Source: Aromatoleum toluclasticum ATCC 700605
GTDB taxonomy: Bacteria > Pseudomonadota > Gammaproteobacteria > Burkholderiales > Rhodocyclaceae
Assembly (NCBI RefSeq): GCF_000378245.1
Contig: NZ_KB899492.1
Coordinates: forward strand, 124,001-188,000
Reading direction: 5' to 3'
DNA: 64,000 nucleotides
Shown here: positions 10,472 to 19,858 of the stretch, in pieces
How the letters are laid out: each line of letters starts with the position of its first letter
Position numbering within the stretch: position 1 is the stretch's first letter
Notes under the pieces: model-generated
What the model was told of the DNA's origin: nothing
Seen by the model: the letters and a program-made list of their open reading frames with translations, nothing else
Database searches by the model: none
Translations under genes and position numbers: made by a program

Positions 10472-10798
10472 ATGAATCTCACCATCACCGGACATCACGT
10501 CGAAGTCACCCCCGCGATCCGCGAGTACGTCAACACGAAGCTGGACCGCGTCATCCGCCACTTCGACAACGTGACCAGCGTCAGCGTGATCCTGTCGGTG
10601 GAGAAGCTGCGGCAGAAGGCGGAGGTCACCCTGCACGTGCGCGGCAAGGACATCTACGTCGAGAGCGAGGACGGCGACATGTACGCGGCGATCGACAGCA
10701 TGACCGACAAGCTCGACCGCCAGGTCCTGAAGTACAAGGACAAGAACTACGACCATGGTCACGACACGCTGAAGCACCAGCAGCCGACCGAGCTGTGA
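10472..10798 (+). CDS. hpf: Ribosome hibernation promoting factor (short form)
   Basis: This 108-residue protein is of the short HPF/YhbH type. It binds the 30S decoding region and promotes 100S ribosome dimers, or ribosome silencing, when growth stops. The family pattern is clear: MNLTITGHHVEVTPAIREYV at the start, then VSVILSVEKLRQKAEVTLHV and DMYAAIDSMTDKLDRQVLKYK. It lies 29 bp behind rpoN with a GAGGA Shine-Dalgarno, as in many proteobacteria. Confidence 0.94.
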   Translation: MNLTITGHHVEVTPAIREYVNTKLDRVIRHFDNVTSVSVILSVEKLRQKAEVTLHVRGKDIYVESEDGDMYAAIDSMTDKLDRQVLKYKDKNYDHGHDTLKHQQPTEL

Positions 10799-10831
10799 TC
10801 CTTTAAATCACGCCTGGGGCCCGGGTGTGTT

Positions 10832-10837
10832 TATAAT
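10832..10837 (+). promoter_or_regulatory. Perfect -10 element (TATAAT) ahead of ptsN
   Basis: A consensus TATAAT followed by TCG lies 97 bp upstream of the ptsN ATG, in the 135-bp gap after hpf. No recognisable -35 hexamer stands 16-18 bp upstream. It may give ptsN-hprK a promoter separate from that of rpoN-hpf. Confidence 0.4.
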
Positions 10838-10933
10838 TCGCGCGTTTTCAACCCGCGCCTGCCGCACACCCCGAGCCTCTTCCCGTGCCCTCCCGGCATT
10901 GGCAAGGCCCGTGTCGAGCAGGTGGTGATTCGC

Positions 10934-11419
10934 ATGAGCCTCATTGCCGAACTACTGCCCCCCTCGAACGTAGTCATCGATCTGGACGCGAGCAGCAAGA
11001 AGCGCGTCTTCGAACAAGCCGGACTCCTGTTCGAAAACAATCAGGGCATCGCCCGCAGCGTTGTTTTCGACAGCCTGTTTTCGCGCGAGCGACTCGGCTC
11101 GACCGGCCTGGGCCAGGGCATCGCGATTCCCCACGGCCGCATCAAGGGCCTGAAGGAAGCCGCCGGCGCCTTCCTGCGCCTGTCCGCCCCCGTGCAGTTC
11201 GACGCGCCCGACGGACGCCCGGTCACCATGCTGTTCGTGCTGCTGGTGCCCGAACAGGCCAACGAGACCCACCTGCAGCTGCTGTCCGAGCTGGCGCAGA
11301 TGTTCAGCGACCGCGACTTCCGCGACCAGTTGCAGAACGCGCCCGACGTCGCGGCGATCCATTCGCTGTTCGCCTCCTGGGGTCCGCATGCGGCAGACCA
11401 GCGTCGCGCGGCTGTATGA
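10934..11419 (+). CDS. ptsN: Nitrogen-PTS EIIA protein
   Basis: PtsN (EIIA-Ntr) is the terminal phospho-acceptor of the nitrogen-related phosphotransferase chain and regulates potassium, nitrogen and carbon functions by protein contact. The 161-residue protein has the EIIA fold and its phospho-site histidine in GIAIPHGRIKGL (H67). The ATG at 10934 is chosen because it gives the conserved N-terminus MSLIAELLPPSNVV; a GTG 12 bp upstream is less likely. Its 3' end overlaps hprK by 32 bp, implying translational coupling. Confidence 0.94.
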   Translation: MSLIAELLPPSNVVIDLDASSKKRVFEQAGLLFENNQGIARSVVFDSLFSRERLGSTGLGQGIAIPHGRIKGLKEAAGAFLRLSAPVQFDAPDGRPVTMLFVLLVPEQANETHLQLLSELAQMFSDRDFRDQLQNAPDVAAIHSLFASWGPHAADQRRAAV

Positions 11420-12329
11420 CCTGCACCGGGAACAGCTGGAGCTGACGCACGTCAGCGGCCGGCTCGACCGGGTCATCTCGGTCAACGAAGAACGCATCTG
11501 GCCGGCCGACCTCGTCGGCCACCTCAACCTGATCCACCCGACGCGCATCCAGATCCTGGGCGCGGCCGAGCTCGCGTGGGCGCAGCGCCATGCGCGCGAC
11601 AAGGTCGCCCACCACCTTACCGAGATCATCGGTGCACGCCCGCCGGCGATCATCGTCGCCGACGGCTGCGAAATCCCCGAGATCCTGCGCGGCATCTGCG
11701 AATACGCCGACGTCGCCCTGATCACGACGCCACAGCCCTCCGCGAGCGTGATCGACCAGTTGCGCCTGTACATGTCGCGCGAACTCGCCGAGAAGATCTC
11801 GCTGCACGGCGTGTTCATGGACGTGCTGGGCATCGGCGTGTTCATCACCGGCAGCTCGGGCGCCGGCAAATCCGAACTCGCGCTCGAGCTGATCTCGCGC
11901 GGCCACGGCCTCGTCGCCGACGACATCGTCGAGTTCTCGCGCATCGCACCAACGGTGCTCGAAGGGCGCTGCCCGGAGATGCTCAAGGATTTCATCGAGG
12001 TGCGTGGCCTGGGCATCCTCAACATCCGCACGATCTTCGGCGAGACCGCGTGCCGGCGGAAGATGCGCCTGCGCCTGATCGTGCATCTGGAACGCCGTCT
12101 GCCGGGCCAGTCCGACCCGTCGCGCCTGCCGGTGCAGCACGAAACGCAGGGCATCCTCGGCGTGCAGGTGATCCGCACCACCCTGCCGGTCGCGGCCGGG
12201 CGCAACATCGCGGTGCTGCTCGAGGCCGCCGTGCGCTCGACCATCCTGCAACTGCGCGGCATCGATTCGACGCAGGAATTCATCGACCGCCAGCAGCGCC
12301 TGCTCGACGCCGACGGCGAAACCCTCTGA
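11388..12329 (+). CDS. hprK: HPr kinase/phosphorylase
   Basis: HprK phosphorylates a serine of HPr or NPr and reverses the reaction with inorganic phosphate. In betaproteobacteria it accompanies an incomplete regulatory PTS. The 313-residue protein has the N-terminal domain, the histidine segment ISLHGVFMDVLG (H140), Walker A GSSGAGKS (155-162), and the HprK/P signature region around IEVRGLGILNIRTIFGE. It overlaps ptsN. The rapZ and ptsH genes often found next are not present here. Confidence 0.95.
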   Translation: MRQTSVARLYDLHREQLELTHVSGRLDRVISVNEERIWPADLVGHLNLIHPTRIQILGAAELAWAQRHARDKVAHHLTEIIGARPPAIIVADGCEIPEILRGICEYADVALITTPQPSASVIDQLRLYMSRELAEKISLHGVFMDVLGIGVFITGSSGAGKSELALELISRGHGLVADDIVEFSRIAPTVLEGRCPEMLKDFIEVRGLGILNIRTIFGETACRRKMRLRLIVHLERRLPGQSDPSRLPVQHETQGILGVQVIRTTLPVAAGRNIAVLLEAAVRSTILQLRGIDSTQEFIDRQQRLLDADGETL

Positions 12330-12384
12330 CCGGCTGCTGCAGGACGGACGCTTGCCGCACTGCCGCATCGGCTGATACCCTCAA

Positions 12385-12415
12385 GGTCTTTGCGTCTGCC
12401 CGCAAAGGCCCCCTG
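12385..12415 (+). promoter_or_regulatory. Stem-loop sequestering the ilvA Shine-Dalgarno
   Basis: GGTCTTTGCG (12385-12394) and CGCAAAGGCC (12401-12410) can form a 10-bp stem with one G-U pair and a 6-nt loop (TCTGCC). The only plausible Shine-Dalgarno for ilvA, AAAGG at 12404-12408, seven bases before its ATG, lies within the 3' arm. In RNA this would hide the ribosome-binding site. That suggests translational control (thermometer, ligand- or protein-responsive), which is inferred. Confidence 0.55.
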
Positions 12416-13936
12416 ATGACTGCCGCAACACCGGATTACCTGGAAAAGATCCTCAATGCCCGCGTCTACGACGTGGCCGAGGAAACACCGCTGGACCTCG
12501 CCACGAACCTCTCGGAGCGCGTGCATAACCGCATCTACCTGAAGCGCGAGGACATGCAGCCGGTGTTCAGCTTCAAGCTGCGCGGCGCGTACAACAAGAT
12601 GGCGCACCTGTCGCCGCAGGCCTTGAAGCGCGGCGTGATCTGCGCCTCGGCCGGCAACCACGCCCAGGGCGTCGCCCTCTCCGCCCAGCGCATGGGGGTG
12701 CGCGCGGTGATCGTGATGCCGACCTCGACGCCGCAGATCAAGGTCGATGCGGTCAAGTCGCGCGGCGGCGAGGTCGTGCTCGCGGGCGACTCGTACTCCG
12801 ACGCCTACGCCCACGCGGTCGAACTCGAGAAGACCGAGAAACTGACCTTCGTCCATCCCTACGACGACCCGGACGTGATCGCCGGCCAGGGCACGATCGG
12901 CATGGAGATCCTGCGCGCGCACCCGGACCCGATCCACGCGGTGTTCTGTGCGGTCGGCGGCGGCGGCCTGATCGCGGGCGTGGCGGCCTACATCAAGCGC
13001 CTGCGCCCGGAAATCAGGATCATCGGCGTCGAGACCGTGGATGCCGACGCGATGACCCGTTCGCTCGCCGAGGGACGCCGCGTTGCGCTGGACCAGGTCG
13101 GACTGTTCGCCGACGGCACGGCGGTAAAGCAGGTCGGCGAGGAAACCTTCCGCCTGTGCCAGCAGTACGTCGATGAAATGATCCTGGTCGACAACGACGC
13201 GATCTGCGCGGCGCTCAAGGACGTGTTCGAGGACACGCGCTCCATCCTCGAGCCCTCCGGCGCCCTCGCGGTGGCCGGCGCGAAGGAATACGCCAAGCGC
13301 CACAACCTGCACGGCAAGAACCTCGTCGCGGTGGCCTCCGGTGCGAACATGAACTTCGACCGCCTGCGCTTCGTCGCCGAGCGCGCCGAAGTCGGCGAGC
13401 AGCGCGAAGCCGTTTTCGCGGTCACGATCCCGGAGCGTCCGGGCTCATTCCGCAAGTTCTGCAGCGTGATCGGCAATCGCCACATCACCGAGTTCAACTA
13501 CCGCTACGCCGACCCGCAACAGGCGCATATCTTCGTCGGCGCGGCGGTGCATAACCGCGCAGAGGCCGCGCGCGTCGTCGAGATGCTGGAACGCCACGAA
13601 CTGCCGGCGGTGGACCTGACCGACGACGAGATGGCGAAGAGCCACATCCGCTACATGGTCGGCGGGCGCGCGCCGCACGTGAATCACGAGCTGGTGTACC
13701 GCTTCGAATTCCCCGAGCGCCCCGGTGCGCTGATGAATTTCCTGACCAGCCTGCATTCGGACTGGAACATCAGCCTGTTCCACTACCGCAACCACGGGTC
13801 CGATTTCGGCCGCGTGCTGGTGGGCATGCAGGTACCGCCCGAGGACAAGACTGCCTTCCAGGACTTCCTCGACCGGCTCGGCTACGAATACGCGGACGAG
13901 TCGGCCAACCCGGCCTACCGCATGTTCCTCGGCTGA
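12416..13936 (+). CDS. ilvA: Threonine ammonia-lyase, biosynthetic
   Basis: IlvA deaminates L-threonine to 2-oxobutanoate, the first step of isoleucine synthesis. The 506-residue protein has the PLP-binding catalytic core with the Schiff-base lysine in FSFKLRGAYNK (K54) and the glycine loop CAVGGGGLIAGV. Two C-terminal ACT-like regulatory domains (about 330-506; VTIPERPGSFRKF and FEFPERPGALMNFL begin each) mark the long, isoleucine-inhibited form. The ATG at 12416 fits the family N-terminus; the frame stays open upstream only as a shadow of hprK. Its 3' end overlaps the convergent cyclo-ligase gene by 22 bp. Confidence 0.96.
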   Translation: MTAATPDYLEKILNARVYDVAEETPLDLATNLSERVHNRIYLKREDMQPVFSFKLRGAYNKMAHLSPQALKRGVICASAGNHAQGVALSAQRMGVRAVIVMPTSTPQIKVDAVKSRGGEVVLAGDSYSDAYAHAVELEKTEKLTFVHPYDDPDVIAGQGTIGMEILRAHPDPIHAVFCAVGGGGLIAGVAAYIKRLRPEIRIIGVETVDADAMTRSLAEGRRVALDQVGLFADGTAVKQVGEETFRLCQQYVDEMILVDNDAICAALKDVFEDTRSILEPSGALAVAGAKEYAKRHNLHGKNLVAVASGANMNFDRLRFVAERAEVGEQREAVFAVTIPERPGSFRKFCSVIGNRHITEFNYRYADPQQAHIFVGAAVHNRAEAARVVEMLERHELPAVDLTDDEMAKSHIRYMVGGRAPHVNHELVYRFEFPERPGALMNFLTSLHSDWNISLFHYRNHGSDFGRVLVGMQVPPEDKTAFQDFLDRLGYEYADESANPAYRMFLG

Positions 13937-14544
13937 GAACCTGTCTGCGCGGGGAAAGCGCCCGCCTCGGTGACTATCCAGTCCATCGGGCGGTCGTGCG
14001 GCTGCGGCCAGACGTCGTCGACGCGGGCAAACTCGAAGCCCAGCCCCACTGCGACGGGATTCATCACCGCCAGCGTGCGGTCGAAGTATCCGCCGCCGTA
14101 CCCGACGCGGTAGCCCGCGGCATCGAAGGCATTGCACGGCACGAGGATCATGTCGGGAACGATGGGCTCGCCGTCCGCAGGATGGGGAATGCCGTGACGG
14201 TCGAGCGGCATCTCCATGCCGGGAATCCAGCGGCGGAACACCATCGGACCGGCCTGGTGCGGCACCACCGGCAGCACCGCGACGCGCGAGGCGTCCGCCG
14301 CCAGCCAGTGCGCGACCCAGGCGCGCAGGTCGGGCTCGCCGCGGTAGGGCCAGCAGAAGCCCAGGGTCGTGGGCGCCAGACGGGTGACAAGCTCGCCGAG
14401 ATGGGTTTCGAAATGGCGCATCAGCGCAGCGCGATGTGTGGCCGTGAGCGCCTGGCGCGCGGCGATCGTGCGGGCGCGCAGAGCCCGGCGCTGTTCGGCG
14501 GGATCGGCGGAATCCGTGCAGGGGGCGATATGGGACGAAATCAC
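13915..14544 (-). CDS. 5-formyltetrahydrofolate cyclo-ligase
   Basis: This enzyme converts 5-formyltetrahydrofolate to 5,10-methenyltetrahydrofolate with ATP. The 209-residue reading shows RRALRARTIAARQAL near the N-terminus, the folate-site stretch FCWPYRGEPDLRAW and the hallmark VPCNAFDAAGYRVGYGGGYFDR. A GTG at 14544 is the best start, because the conserved RALRAR block begins about 20 residues later. No strong Shine-Dalgarno is visible. The gene converges on ilvA (22-bp overlap) and is divergent from the transglycosylase gene, start codons only 39 bp apart. Confidence 0.87.
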   Translation of the reverse strand: MISSHIAPCTDSADPAEQRRALRARTIAARQALTATHRAALMRHFETHLGELVTRLAPTTLGFCWPYRGEPDLRAWVAHWLAADASRVAVLPVVPHQAGPMVFRRWIPGMEMPLDRHGIPHPADGEPIVPDMILVPCNAFDAAGYRVGYGGGYFDRTLAVMNPVAVGLGFEFARVDDVWPQPHDRPMDWIVTEAGAFPAQTGSQPRNMR

Positions 14545-14583
14545 TGTGGTATGGTCGGACTGATCGAAAGGGGATGGTAAGGG

Positions 14584-16515
14584 ATGGCAAAGGGTTTGTG
14601 GGCGGCGCTGGCACTGGTGCTGGCGGGTCTGACGCAGGGCGCCTGGGGGCAGATCGGGGACGACCGCATTCTCGCGGCACGCGAAGCGCTGCGCACCGGC
14701 GACCGCGCGGCGCTGGAGCGCCTCGCCGCGGAGCGCGAGCCGCATGTGCTCGACCCCTACGTGCGCTACTGGCGGCTGACGAACGTCCTCGCCCGCCCCG
14801 AGGCGCCACCGGTCGGCGAACTCAACGAATTCCTGTTGCGCGAGGCCGATAGCCTGCTCGCCGAGCGGCTGCGCGGCGACTGGCTGCGGCACATGGCGCG
14901 CGAATACGACTGGAGCGGTTTCCTGCAGGTCTATGCGGACCTGCGCGAACCCGACGCGGAACTGCGCTGCCTGCAGCGCAACGCGCGGCTCGAGTCCGGC
15001 GACATGAGCGTGCTGGACGAGGTCCGCGCACGCTGGATGGAGCTCGCGGACAACCACAACGCCTGCGAGCCGGTGTTCCGCACGCTGGCAATGGCCGGCT
15101 ACATCGGCAACGACGAGCTGTGGTGGCGGGCGCGGAGGCAGATCGACAGCCGCAGCCCGTCGAACGCGCGCACGACGATTTCGTGGATGAAGGCCGCGGA
15201 CGCACCTTTCCTCGGCGACTTCGACCGCATGATGAAGAGCCCGTCGGCCTGGCTGGACCGCCTGCCGGCGAATTTCGCCGTCTCGCGCGCGGGCCGCGAA
15301 CTCGCCCTCGGTGCGCTCGTGCGCATCGCGCGCGAGGACGTATCGTCCGCCTACGCGCGCTTCGCACGCATCGAGGAGCGCCTGGGCACCGAGGAACGCG
15401 CTTACATCCACGCGACGCTGGGCCATCACGGATCACTGCAGGGCTCGCCGGGCGCGACGCGCTGGTTCCGTGCCGCCGGCAAGGTGCCGATGAGCGCGGA
15501 GCAGCGCGCCTGGCGCGTGCGCGCCGAACTGCGCGTCGAGGACTGGCGCGGCGTGCAGGCGGCAATCGAGGGCCTCACCGCGGCCGAGCAGGCTCAGCCC
15601 GAATGGACCTACTGGCTCGGGCGCGCGCTCACGGCACAGAATCGCCCCGTGGAAGCCGCGGCCCTGTACCAGCGCATCGCCGGACAGCCCAGCTTCTACG
15701 GCATCCTCGCCGGCGAGGAGCTGGGCAACGCCTTCGCCGCGCCCTCGCGCAGCGGCACCGTCACGGCCGAGGACATCGCGCGCGCGGAGGCCGATCCGGG
15801 GCTGCGCCGCGCGCTCGCGCTGTACCGGCTCGAGATGCGCACCGAGGGCATGCGCGAATGGAACTGGTCGCTGCGCGGCCGCGACGAGGGCTTCCTGATC
15901 GCCGCGGCGCGGCTCGCGCTGCGCAACGAGATCTACGACCGCGCGATCAACACCGCCGAACGCACCGACCCGCAGGCGAACTTCGACCTGCGCTTCCTCA
16001 CCCCCTACCGCCAGCTCATCGAGCCGCAGGTGCATCAGCAGGGCCTGGACATGGCGTGGGTATATGGCCTGATGCGCCAGGAAAGCCGTTTCATCGCGCC
16101 GGCACGTTCGAGTTCCGGCGCCCAGGGCCTGATGCAGGTGATGCCGGCCACGGGCAAGTGGGTCGCGCGCAAGATCGGCCTCGCCGGCTATCACCCGGGC
16201 ATGCTGACCGACCCCGACACCAACGTGCTGCTGGGCACGAGCTACATGCGCCTGATCCTCGAGGATCTCGACGACCATCCGGTGCTCGCGTCCGCCGGCT
16301 ACAATGCGGGACCGGGCCGCGCCCGCAAATGGCGTGACGAACGTCCACTCGAAGGCGCGATCTATGCGGAGACGATCCCCTTCGACGAAACGCGCGATTA
16401 TGTAAAAAAGGTGATGGCCAATGCGGTCATCTATGCCGCGATGCTGGAAGCGAAGCCGCAGTCGCTGAAGGCCCGTCTCGGCACCATCTCGCCACGGCTG
16501 ACGGCGGAACCGTAG
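14584..16515 (+). CDS. slt: Soluble lytic murein transglycosylase (Slt family)
   Basis: Slt enzymes cleave the MurNAc-GlcNAc bond of peptidoglycan in the periplasm, forming 1,6-anhydro ends. The 643-residue protein begins with a signal peptide (about 1-22, ending AWGQ). A long helical superhelix region follows, then a C-terminal goose-lysozyme-like domain with the catalytic glutamate in GLMRQESRF (E500), SSGAQGLMQVMPATG and NVLLGTSYM. The length and domain order match E. coli Slt70. An SDR-type gene follows by 31 bp on the same strand. Confidence 0.94.
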   Translation: MAKGLWAALALVLAGLTQGAWGQIGDDRILAAREALRTGDRAALERLAAEREPHVLDPYVRYWRLTNVLARPEAPPVGELNEFLLREADSLLAERLRGDWLRHMAREYDWSGFLQVYADLREPDAELRCLQRNARLESGDMSVLDEVRARWMELADNHNACEPVFRTLAMAGYIGNDELWWRARRQIDSRSPSNARTTISWMKAADAPFLGDFDRMMKSPSAWLDRLPANFAVSRAGRELALGALVRIAREDVSSAYARFARIEERLGTEERAYIHATLGHHGSLQGSPGATRWFRAAGKVPMSAEQRAWRVRAELRVEDWRGVQAAIEGLTAAEQAQPEWTYWLGRALTAQNRPVEAAALYQRIAGQPSFYGILAGEELGNAFAAPSRSGTVTAEDIARAEADPGLRRALALYRLEMRTEGMREWNWSLRGRDEGFLIAAARLALRNEIYDRAINTAERTDPQANFDLRFLTPYRQLIEPQVHQQGLDMAWVYGLMRQESRFIAPARSSSGAQGLMQVMPATGKWVARKIGLAGYHPGMLTDPDTNVLLGTSYMRLILEDLDDHPVLASAGYNAGPGRARKWRDERPLEGAIYAETIPFDETRDYVKKVMANAVIYAAMLEAKPQSLKARLGTISPRLTAEP

Positions 16516-16546
16516 CGCTGCCCGTCCTGCGCCAGGAGGCTGCAAC

Positions 16547-17515
16547 ATGAAACTGGAACGCGTCGTACTCGTCGGCGGCACCGGGTTTGTGGGCCGCGTC
16601 GTTGCGAACCGCCTGTCGCGCGAAGGCATAACCGTGCTGGTGCCGACGCGGCGGAGCATCCATGCCGGCGAGTTGCTGGTGATCCCGACCGTCGATGTGA
16701 TCGAGGCCGACGTCCATGACCCGGCGACGCTGGAGCGCCTCTTCGCCGGCGCCGATGCCGTCGTGAACCTCGTCGGCATCCTGCACTCGCGCACGGGCCG
16801 CCCCTACGGCCCGGATTTCGCACGCGCGCATGTCGAACTGCCGCGCAAGATCGTCGCCGCCTGCCGGGCGGCGGGAGTCCCCCGCCTCGTGCACATCAGC
16901 GCACTCGGCGCAGCGGCGGACGGCCCCTCGGAATACCAGCGCTCGAAGGCGGCCGGCGAGGAAGCGATCCACTCGGCCGACAGCGCGCCGGCGTGGACGA
17001 TCCTGCGCCCGTCGGTGATCTTCGGCCGCGAGGACAACTTCCTCAACATGTTCGTGCGCCTCGCGCAACGCCTCCCCGTCCTGCCGCTCGCGGGCGCCCG
17101 TGCGCGCTTCCAGCCGGTGCACGTCGAAGACGTCGCCGAGGTCGTGTGGCGCTGCCTCACCGAGGCGTCCGCACGCGGCCAGACCTGGGAGGTGGCGGGG
17201 CCGAAGGTCTACACGCTGCGCGAGCTGGTCGAATACGTCAGCGAGCTTTCCGGCCGGCCGCGCCCGGTGGTCCCGCTGCCGGAAGGGCTTGCGCTGCTGC
17301 AGGCACGGCTGATGGAGCTCGCGCCGCAGCCGCTGATGAGCCGCGACAACGTCCGCTCGATGCGCGTCGATAACGTCGCCACCGGCGCCCCCCTGCCCTT
17401 CGGCATGACGCCCGCAGGGCTAGAGGCGCTCGCGCCGACCTGGATCGGCGACAGCCATCTGCGCGCCCGCTACTACCCGATGCGCAGCCGCGCGCGCCGC
17501 GCGCGCCACGGCTGA
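16547..17515 (+). CDS. NAD(P)-binding protein, complex I NDUFA9-like atypical SDR
   Basis: This 322-residue protein has the N-terminal Rossmann motif VLVGGTGFVGRVVANRL (residues 7-23), NLVGIL after the fourth strand, and a YQRSK (YxxxK) pair. It closely resembles the atypical extended SDR group containing the NDUFA9 subunit of mitochondrial complex I. In bacteria such proteins are thought to support respiratory or quinone metabolism, but the substrate is unknown. The arginine-rich C-terminus (RSRARRARHG) is unusual. A GST gene follows by 50 bp. Confidence 0.8.
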   Translation: MKLERVVLVGGTGFVGRVVANRLSREGITVLVPTRRSIHAGELLVIPTVDVIEADVHDPATLERLFAGADAVVNLVGILHSRTGRPYGPDFARAHVELPRKIVAACRAAGVPRLVHISALGAAADGPSEYQRSKAAGEEAIHSADSAPAWTILRPSVIFGREDNFLNMFVRLAQRLPVLPLAGARARFQPVHVEDVAEVVWRCLTEASARGQTWEVAGPKVYTLRELVEYVSELSGRPRPVVPLPEGLALLQARLMELAPQPLMSRDNVRSMRVDNVATGAPLPFGMTPAGLEALAPTWIGDSHLRARYYPMRSRARRARHG

Positions 17516-17565
17516 GCCTTCCCCCTCCTTCCCTTTCCCCTGATGCAGAAAACGGAGACGACCGC

Positions 17566-18222
17566 ATGAAGCTCATCATCGGCAACAAGAACTACTCGTC
17601 CTGGTCCCTGCGCCCCTGGATCGCCGCGCGCGCCAGCGGACAGGTCTTCGAGGAGATCCGCATCCCGCTCTTCACCGAGGGCAGCCGCGAACGCATCCTG
17701 CAGCACTCGCCCTCGGGGAAGGTGCCCTGCCTGATCGACCACGGCCTCGCGGTGTGGGACTCGCTCGCGGTGTGCGAATACCTCGCCGAGAAGGCGCCCG
17801 GCCTGTGGCCGTCCGATCACGCCGCACGCGCGGTGGCGCGCGCGATCAGCGCCGAGATGCACTCGAGCTTCCAGGACCTGCGCCAGAACATGCCGATGAA
17901 CATCCGCAAGGACTACGCCGGCAAGGGCCGCTCGCCTGCCGTCGACGCCAACATTGCGCGCATCGAAAGCATATGGAACGACTGCCGCGCGCGCTTCGGG
18001 GCGAAGGGGAATCCGGGCGGCCCCTATCTCTTCGGCGCCTTCTCGATCGCCGACGCGATGTACGCCCCGGTGTGCTTCCGCTTCAGGACCTACGGCGTGC
18101 AGCCCGCCGGCGCGGCCGGCGAATACCTCGCTGCGATGCTCGCCCATCCCGCGATGAAGGAATGGGAAGCCACCGCCCGCGTGGAGACCGAATCCATCCC
18201 CGCCGAAGACCTGTACGGCTGA
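17566..18222 (+). CDS. Glutathione S-transferase family protein
   Basis: This 218-residue protein has the thioredoxin-like N-domain with [14 protein letters not shown] (residues 8-21), whose serines sit at the glutathione-activating position. SGKVPCLID and [11 protein letters not shown] form the glutathione-binding site. An all-helical C-domain ends in [14 protein letters not shown]. It resembles the YfcF/zeta-like bacterial group. The substrate is unknown. Its TGA overlaps the ATG of cca (TGATG), so the two are coupled. Confidence 0.9.
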   Translation: MKLIIGNKNYSSWSLRPWIAARASGQVFEEIRIPLFTEGSRERILQHSPSGKVPCLIDHGLAVWDSLAVCEYLAEKAPGLWPSDHAARAVARAISAEMHSSFQDLRQNMPMNIRKDYAGKGRSPAVDANIARIESIWNDCRARFGAKGNPGGPYLFGAFSIADAMYAPVCFRFRTYGVQPAGAAGEYLAAMLAHPAMKEWEATARVETESIPAEDLYG

Positions 18223-19463
18223 TGCGTTGCTACGTCGTCGGCGGCGCCGTGCGCGACCGCCTGCTCGGACTGCCGGTCCAGGACCACGACTGGGTGGTCG
18301 TCGGCGCGACACCCGAGGAGATGCTCGCGCGCGGCTTCCGCCCGGTCGGCAAGGACTTCCCCGTCTTCCTGCATCCGCGGACCAACGAGGAATACGCCCT
18401 CGCGCGCACCGAACGCAAGAGCGGCCGCGGCTACACCGGCTTCGTCGTACATGCCGCGCCCGACGTGACGCTGGAGGACGACCTGCTGCGGCGCGACCTG
18501 ACGATCAACGCGATCGCCGAGGACGAGGACGGCACGCTGATCGACCCCTACGGCGGACAGGCCGATCTCGCCGCCCGCATCTTCCGCCACGTGAGCCCGG
18601 CGTTTGCCGAGGATCCCGTGCGCATCCTGCGCGTCGCGCGCTTCGCCGCGCGCTTCGGCGACTTTCGCGTGGCGCCGGAGACCCTCGCGCTGATGCGCGC
18701 GATGGTAGCTGACGGCGAGGTCGACCACCTCGTGCCCGAACGGGTGTGGCAGGAACTCGCGCGCGGCCTGATGGAAGACAAGCCCTCGCGCATGCTGCGC
18801 GTGCTGCGCGAGTGCGGCGCGCTCGCGCGCATCCTGCCCGAAGTCGAGCGCCTGTTCGGCGTGCCGCAGCCCGTGGAGCACCACCCCGAGGTCGACACCG
18901 GCGAGCACGTGCTGCTGGTGCTCGACCATGCCGCGAAGACGCGCCAGCCGCTGGCCGTGCGCTGGGCCTGCCTGATGCACGACCTCGGCAAGGGCGACAC
19001 GCCCGCCGACATCCTGCCGCACCACTACGGCCACGAGGCGAAGAGCGCGACGCGCGCGCGTGCGGTGTCGGAGCGCCTGCGCGCGCCGGTTGAGTGCCGC
19101 GATCTCGCGGTGATCTTCGCGCGCGAGCACGGGATTCTTCACCAGGTCGAGAAGCTGCGCCCGGAAACCATCGTCAAGGTGCTGGAGACGACCGACGCGC
19201 TGCGCCGGCCCGAACGCTTCGCCCTGCTGCTGGAAGCCGCGGCCTGCGACTACCACGGCCGGCCCGGCCGCGAGGCGCCCTACGGCCGCGCGGAACGCTG
19301 GCGTGTGGCGCTGGCGGCGATCCAGGGCGTGGATGCGGGCGCGATCGCACGCGCTTGCGACGACAAGTCGCAGATCCCGCTGCGCGTGCATGCGGCGCGC
19401 GTCGCCGCGGTCAAGGCGCTGGGCGGCCGGACCGCTGCCGACGCGGGACGCGATGCGAACTGA
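18222..19463 (+). CDS. cca: CCA-adding tRNA nucleotidyltransferase with HD domain
   Basis: This enzyme adds or repairs the 3' CCA of tRNA. The 413-residue protein has the class II polymerase-beta head with GGAVRD (7-12) and the catalytic aspartates DHD (21-23), then [12 protein letters not shown] and [15 protein letters not shown]-terminal HD phosphohydrolase domain ([16 protein letters not shown]) corresponds to the gammaproteobacterial-type bifunctional enzyme. The ATG at 18222 overlaps the GST stop codon. The frame is open further upstream but there it only shadows the GST gene. Confidence 0.96.
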   Translation: MRCYVVGGAVRDRLLGLPVQDHDWVVVGATPEEMLARGFRPVGKDFPVFLHPRTNEEYALARTERKSGRGYTGFVVHAAPDVTLEDDLLRRDLTINAIAEDEDGTLIDPYGGQADLAARIFRHVSPAFAEDPVRILRVARFAARFGDFRVAPETLALMRAMVADGEVDHLVPERVWQELARGLMEDKPSRMLRVLRECGALARILPEVERLFGVPQPVEHHPEVDTGEHVLLVLDHAAKTRQPLAVRWACLMHDLGKGDTPADILPHHYGHEAKSATRARAVSERLRAPVECRDLAVIFAREHGILHQVEKLRPETIVKVLETTDALRRPERFALLLEAAACDYHGRPGREAPYGRAERWRVALAAIQGVDAGAIARACDDKSQIPLRVHAARVAAVKALGGRTAADAGRDAN

Positions 19464-19502
19464 ATTCGCGCCGCGCAGCGAACGAATCGACGCAGGCCTC
19501 GC

Positions 19503-19697
19503 TTACAGTGCCCGCAGGACTGCCCATGCCAGCAGCGACAGAAGGATCGTGCTGGTAAACGGCAGGTGAAACGGGCGGCCCAGGACGCGAAAATGCAGGT
19601 CGCCGGGAAGATGACCGAAGCGCAGCCGGGTCAGCCCGGGCCGGAACAGGCCGGTGACCAAGACCATCATCACGACGACGAGCAGCCATTTCAACAC
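19503..19697 (-). CDS. DUF2905 small membrane protein
   Basis: This 64-residue protein has two hydrophobic helices separated by a basic loop: KWLLVVVMMVLVTGLF, then FGHLPGDLHFRVLGRPFHLP, then STILLSLLAWAVLRAL. The pattern matches DUF2905, a widespread two-helix membrane protein of unknown function. A GTG at 19697 is chosen because it starts the conserved block and has a GGGGG sequence about 9 bases upstream. It converges on cca and is divergent from the hydrolase gene. Confidence 0.8.
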   Translation of the reverse strand: MLKWLLVVVMMVLVTGLFRPGLTRLRFGHLPGDLHFRVLGRPFHLPFTSTILLSLLAWAVLRAL

Positions 19698-19858
19698 GCC
19701 GTGCCCCCACGATAAACGATCATTAGAACCCGCAAACGCCGGCACTCGCAATGCAATGCCGCGCGGCGCCGGAAACCGATACACCGCCCCCACTTGAAGG
19801 CCTTAGGGATGACCAAGCTCCTATCCAACGCACTGACCTCCCCCGACGCCATCGAGGC

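Noticed and set aside
11576-12415. Open frame extending ilvA upstream through hprK
   Set aside because: It is a shadow of hprK in another frame; the IlvA N-terminus starts at 12416.
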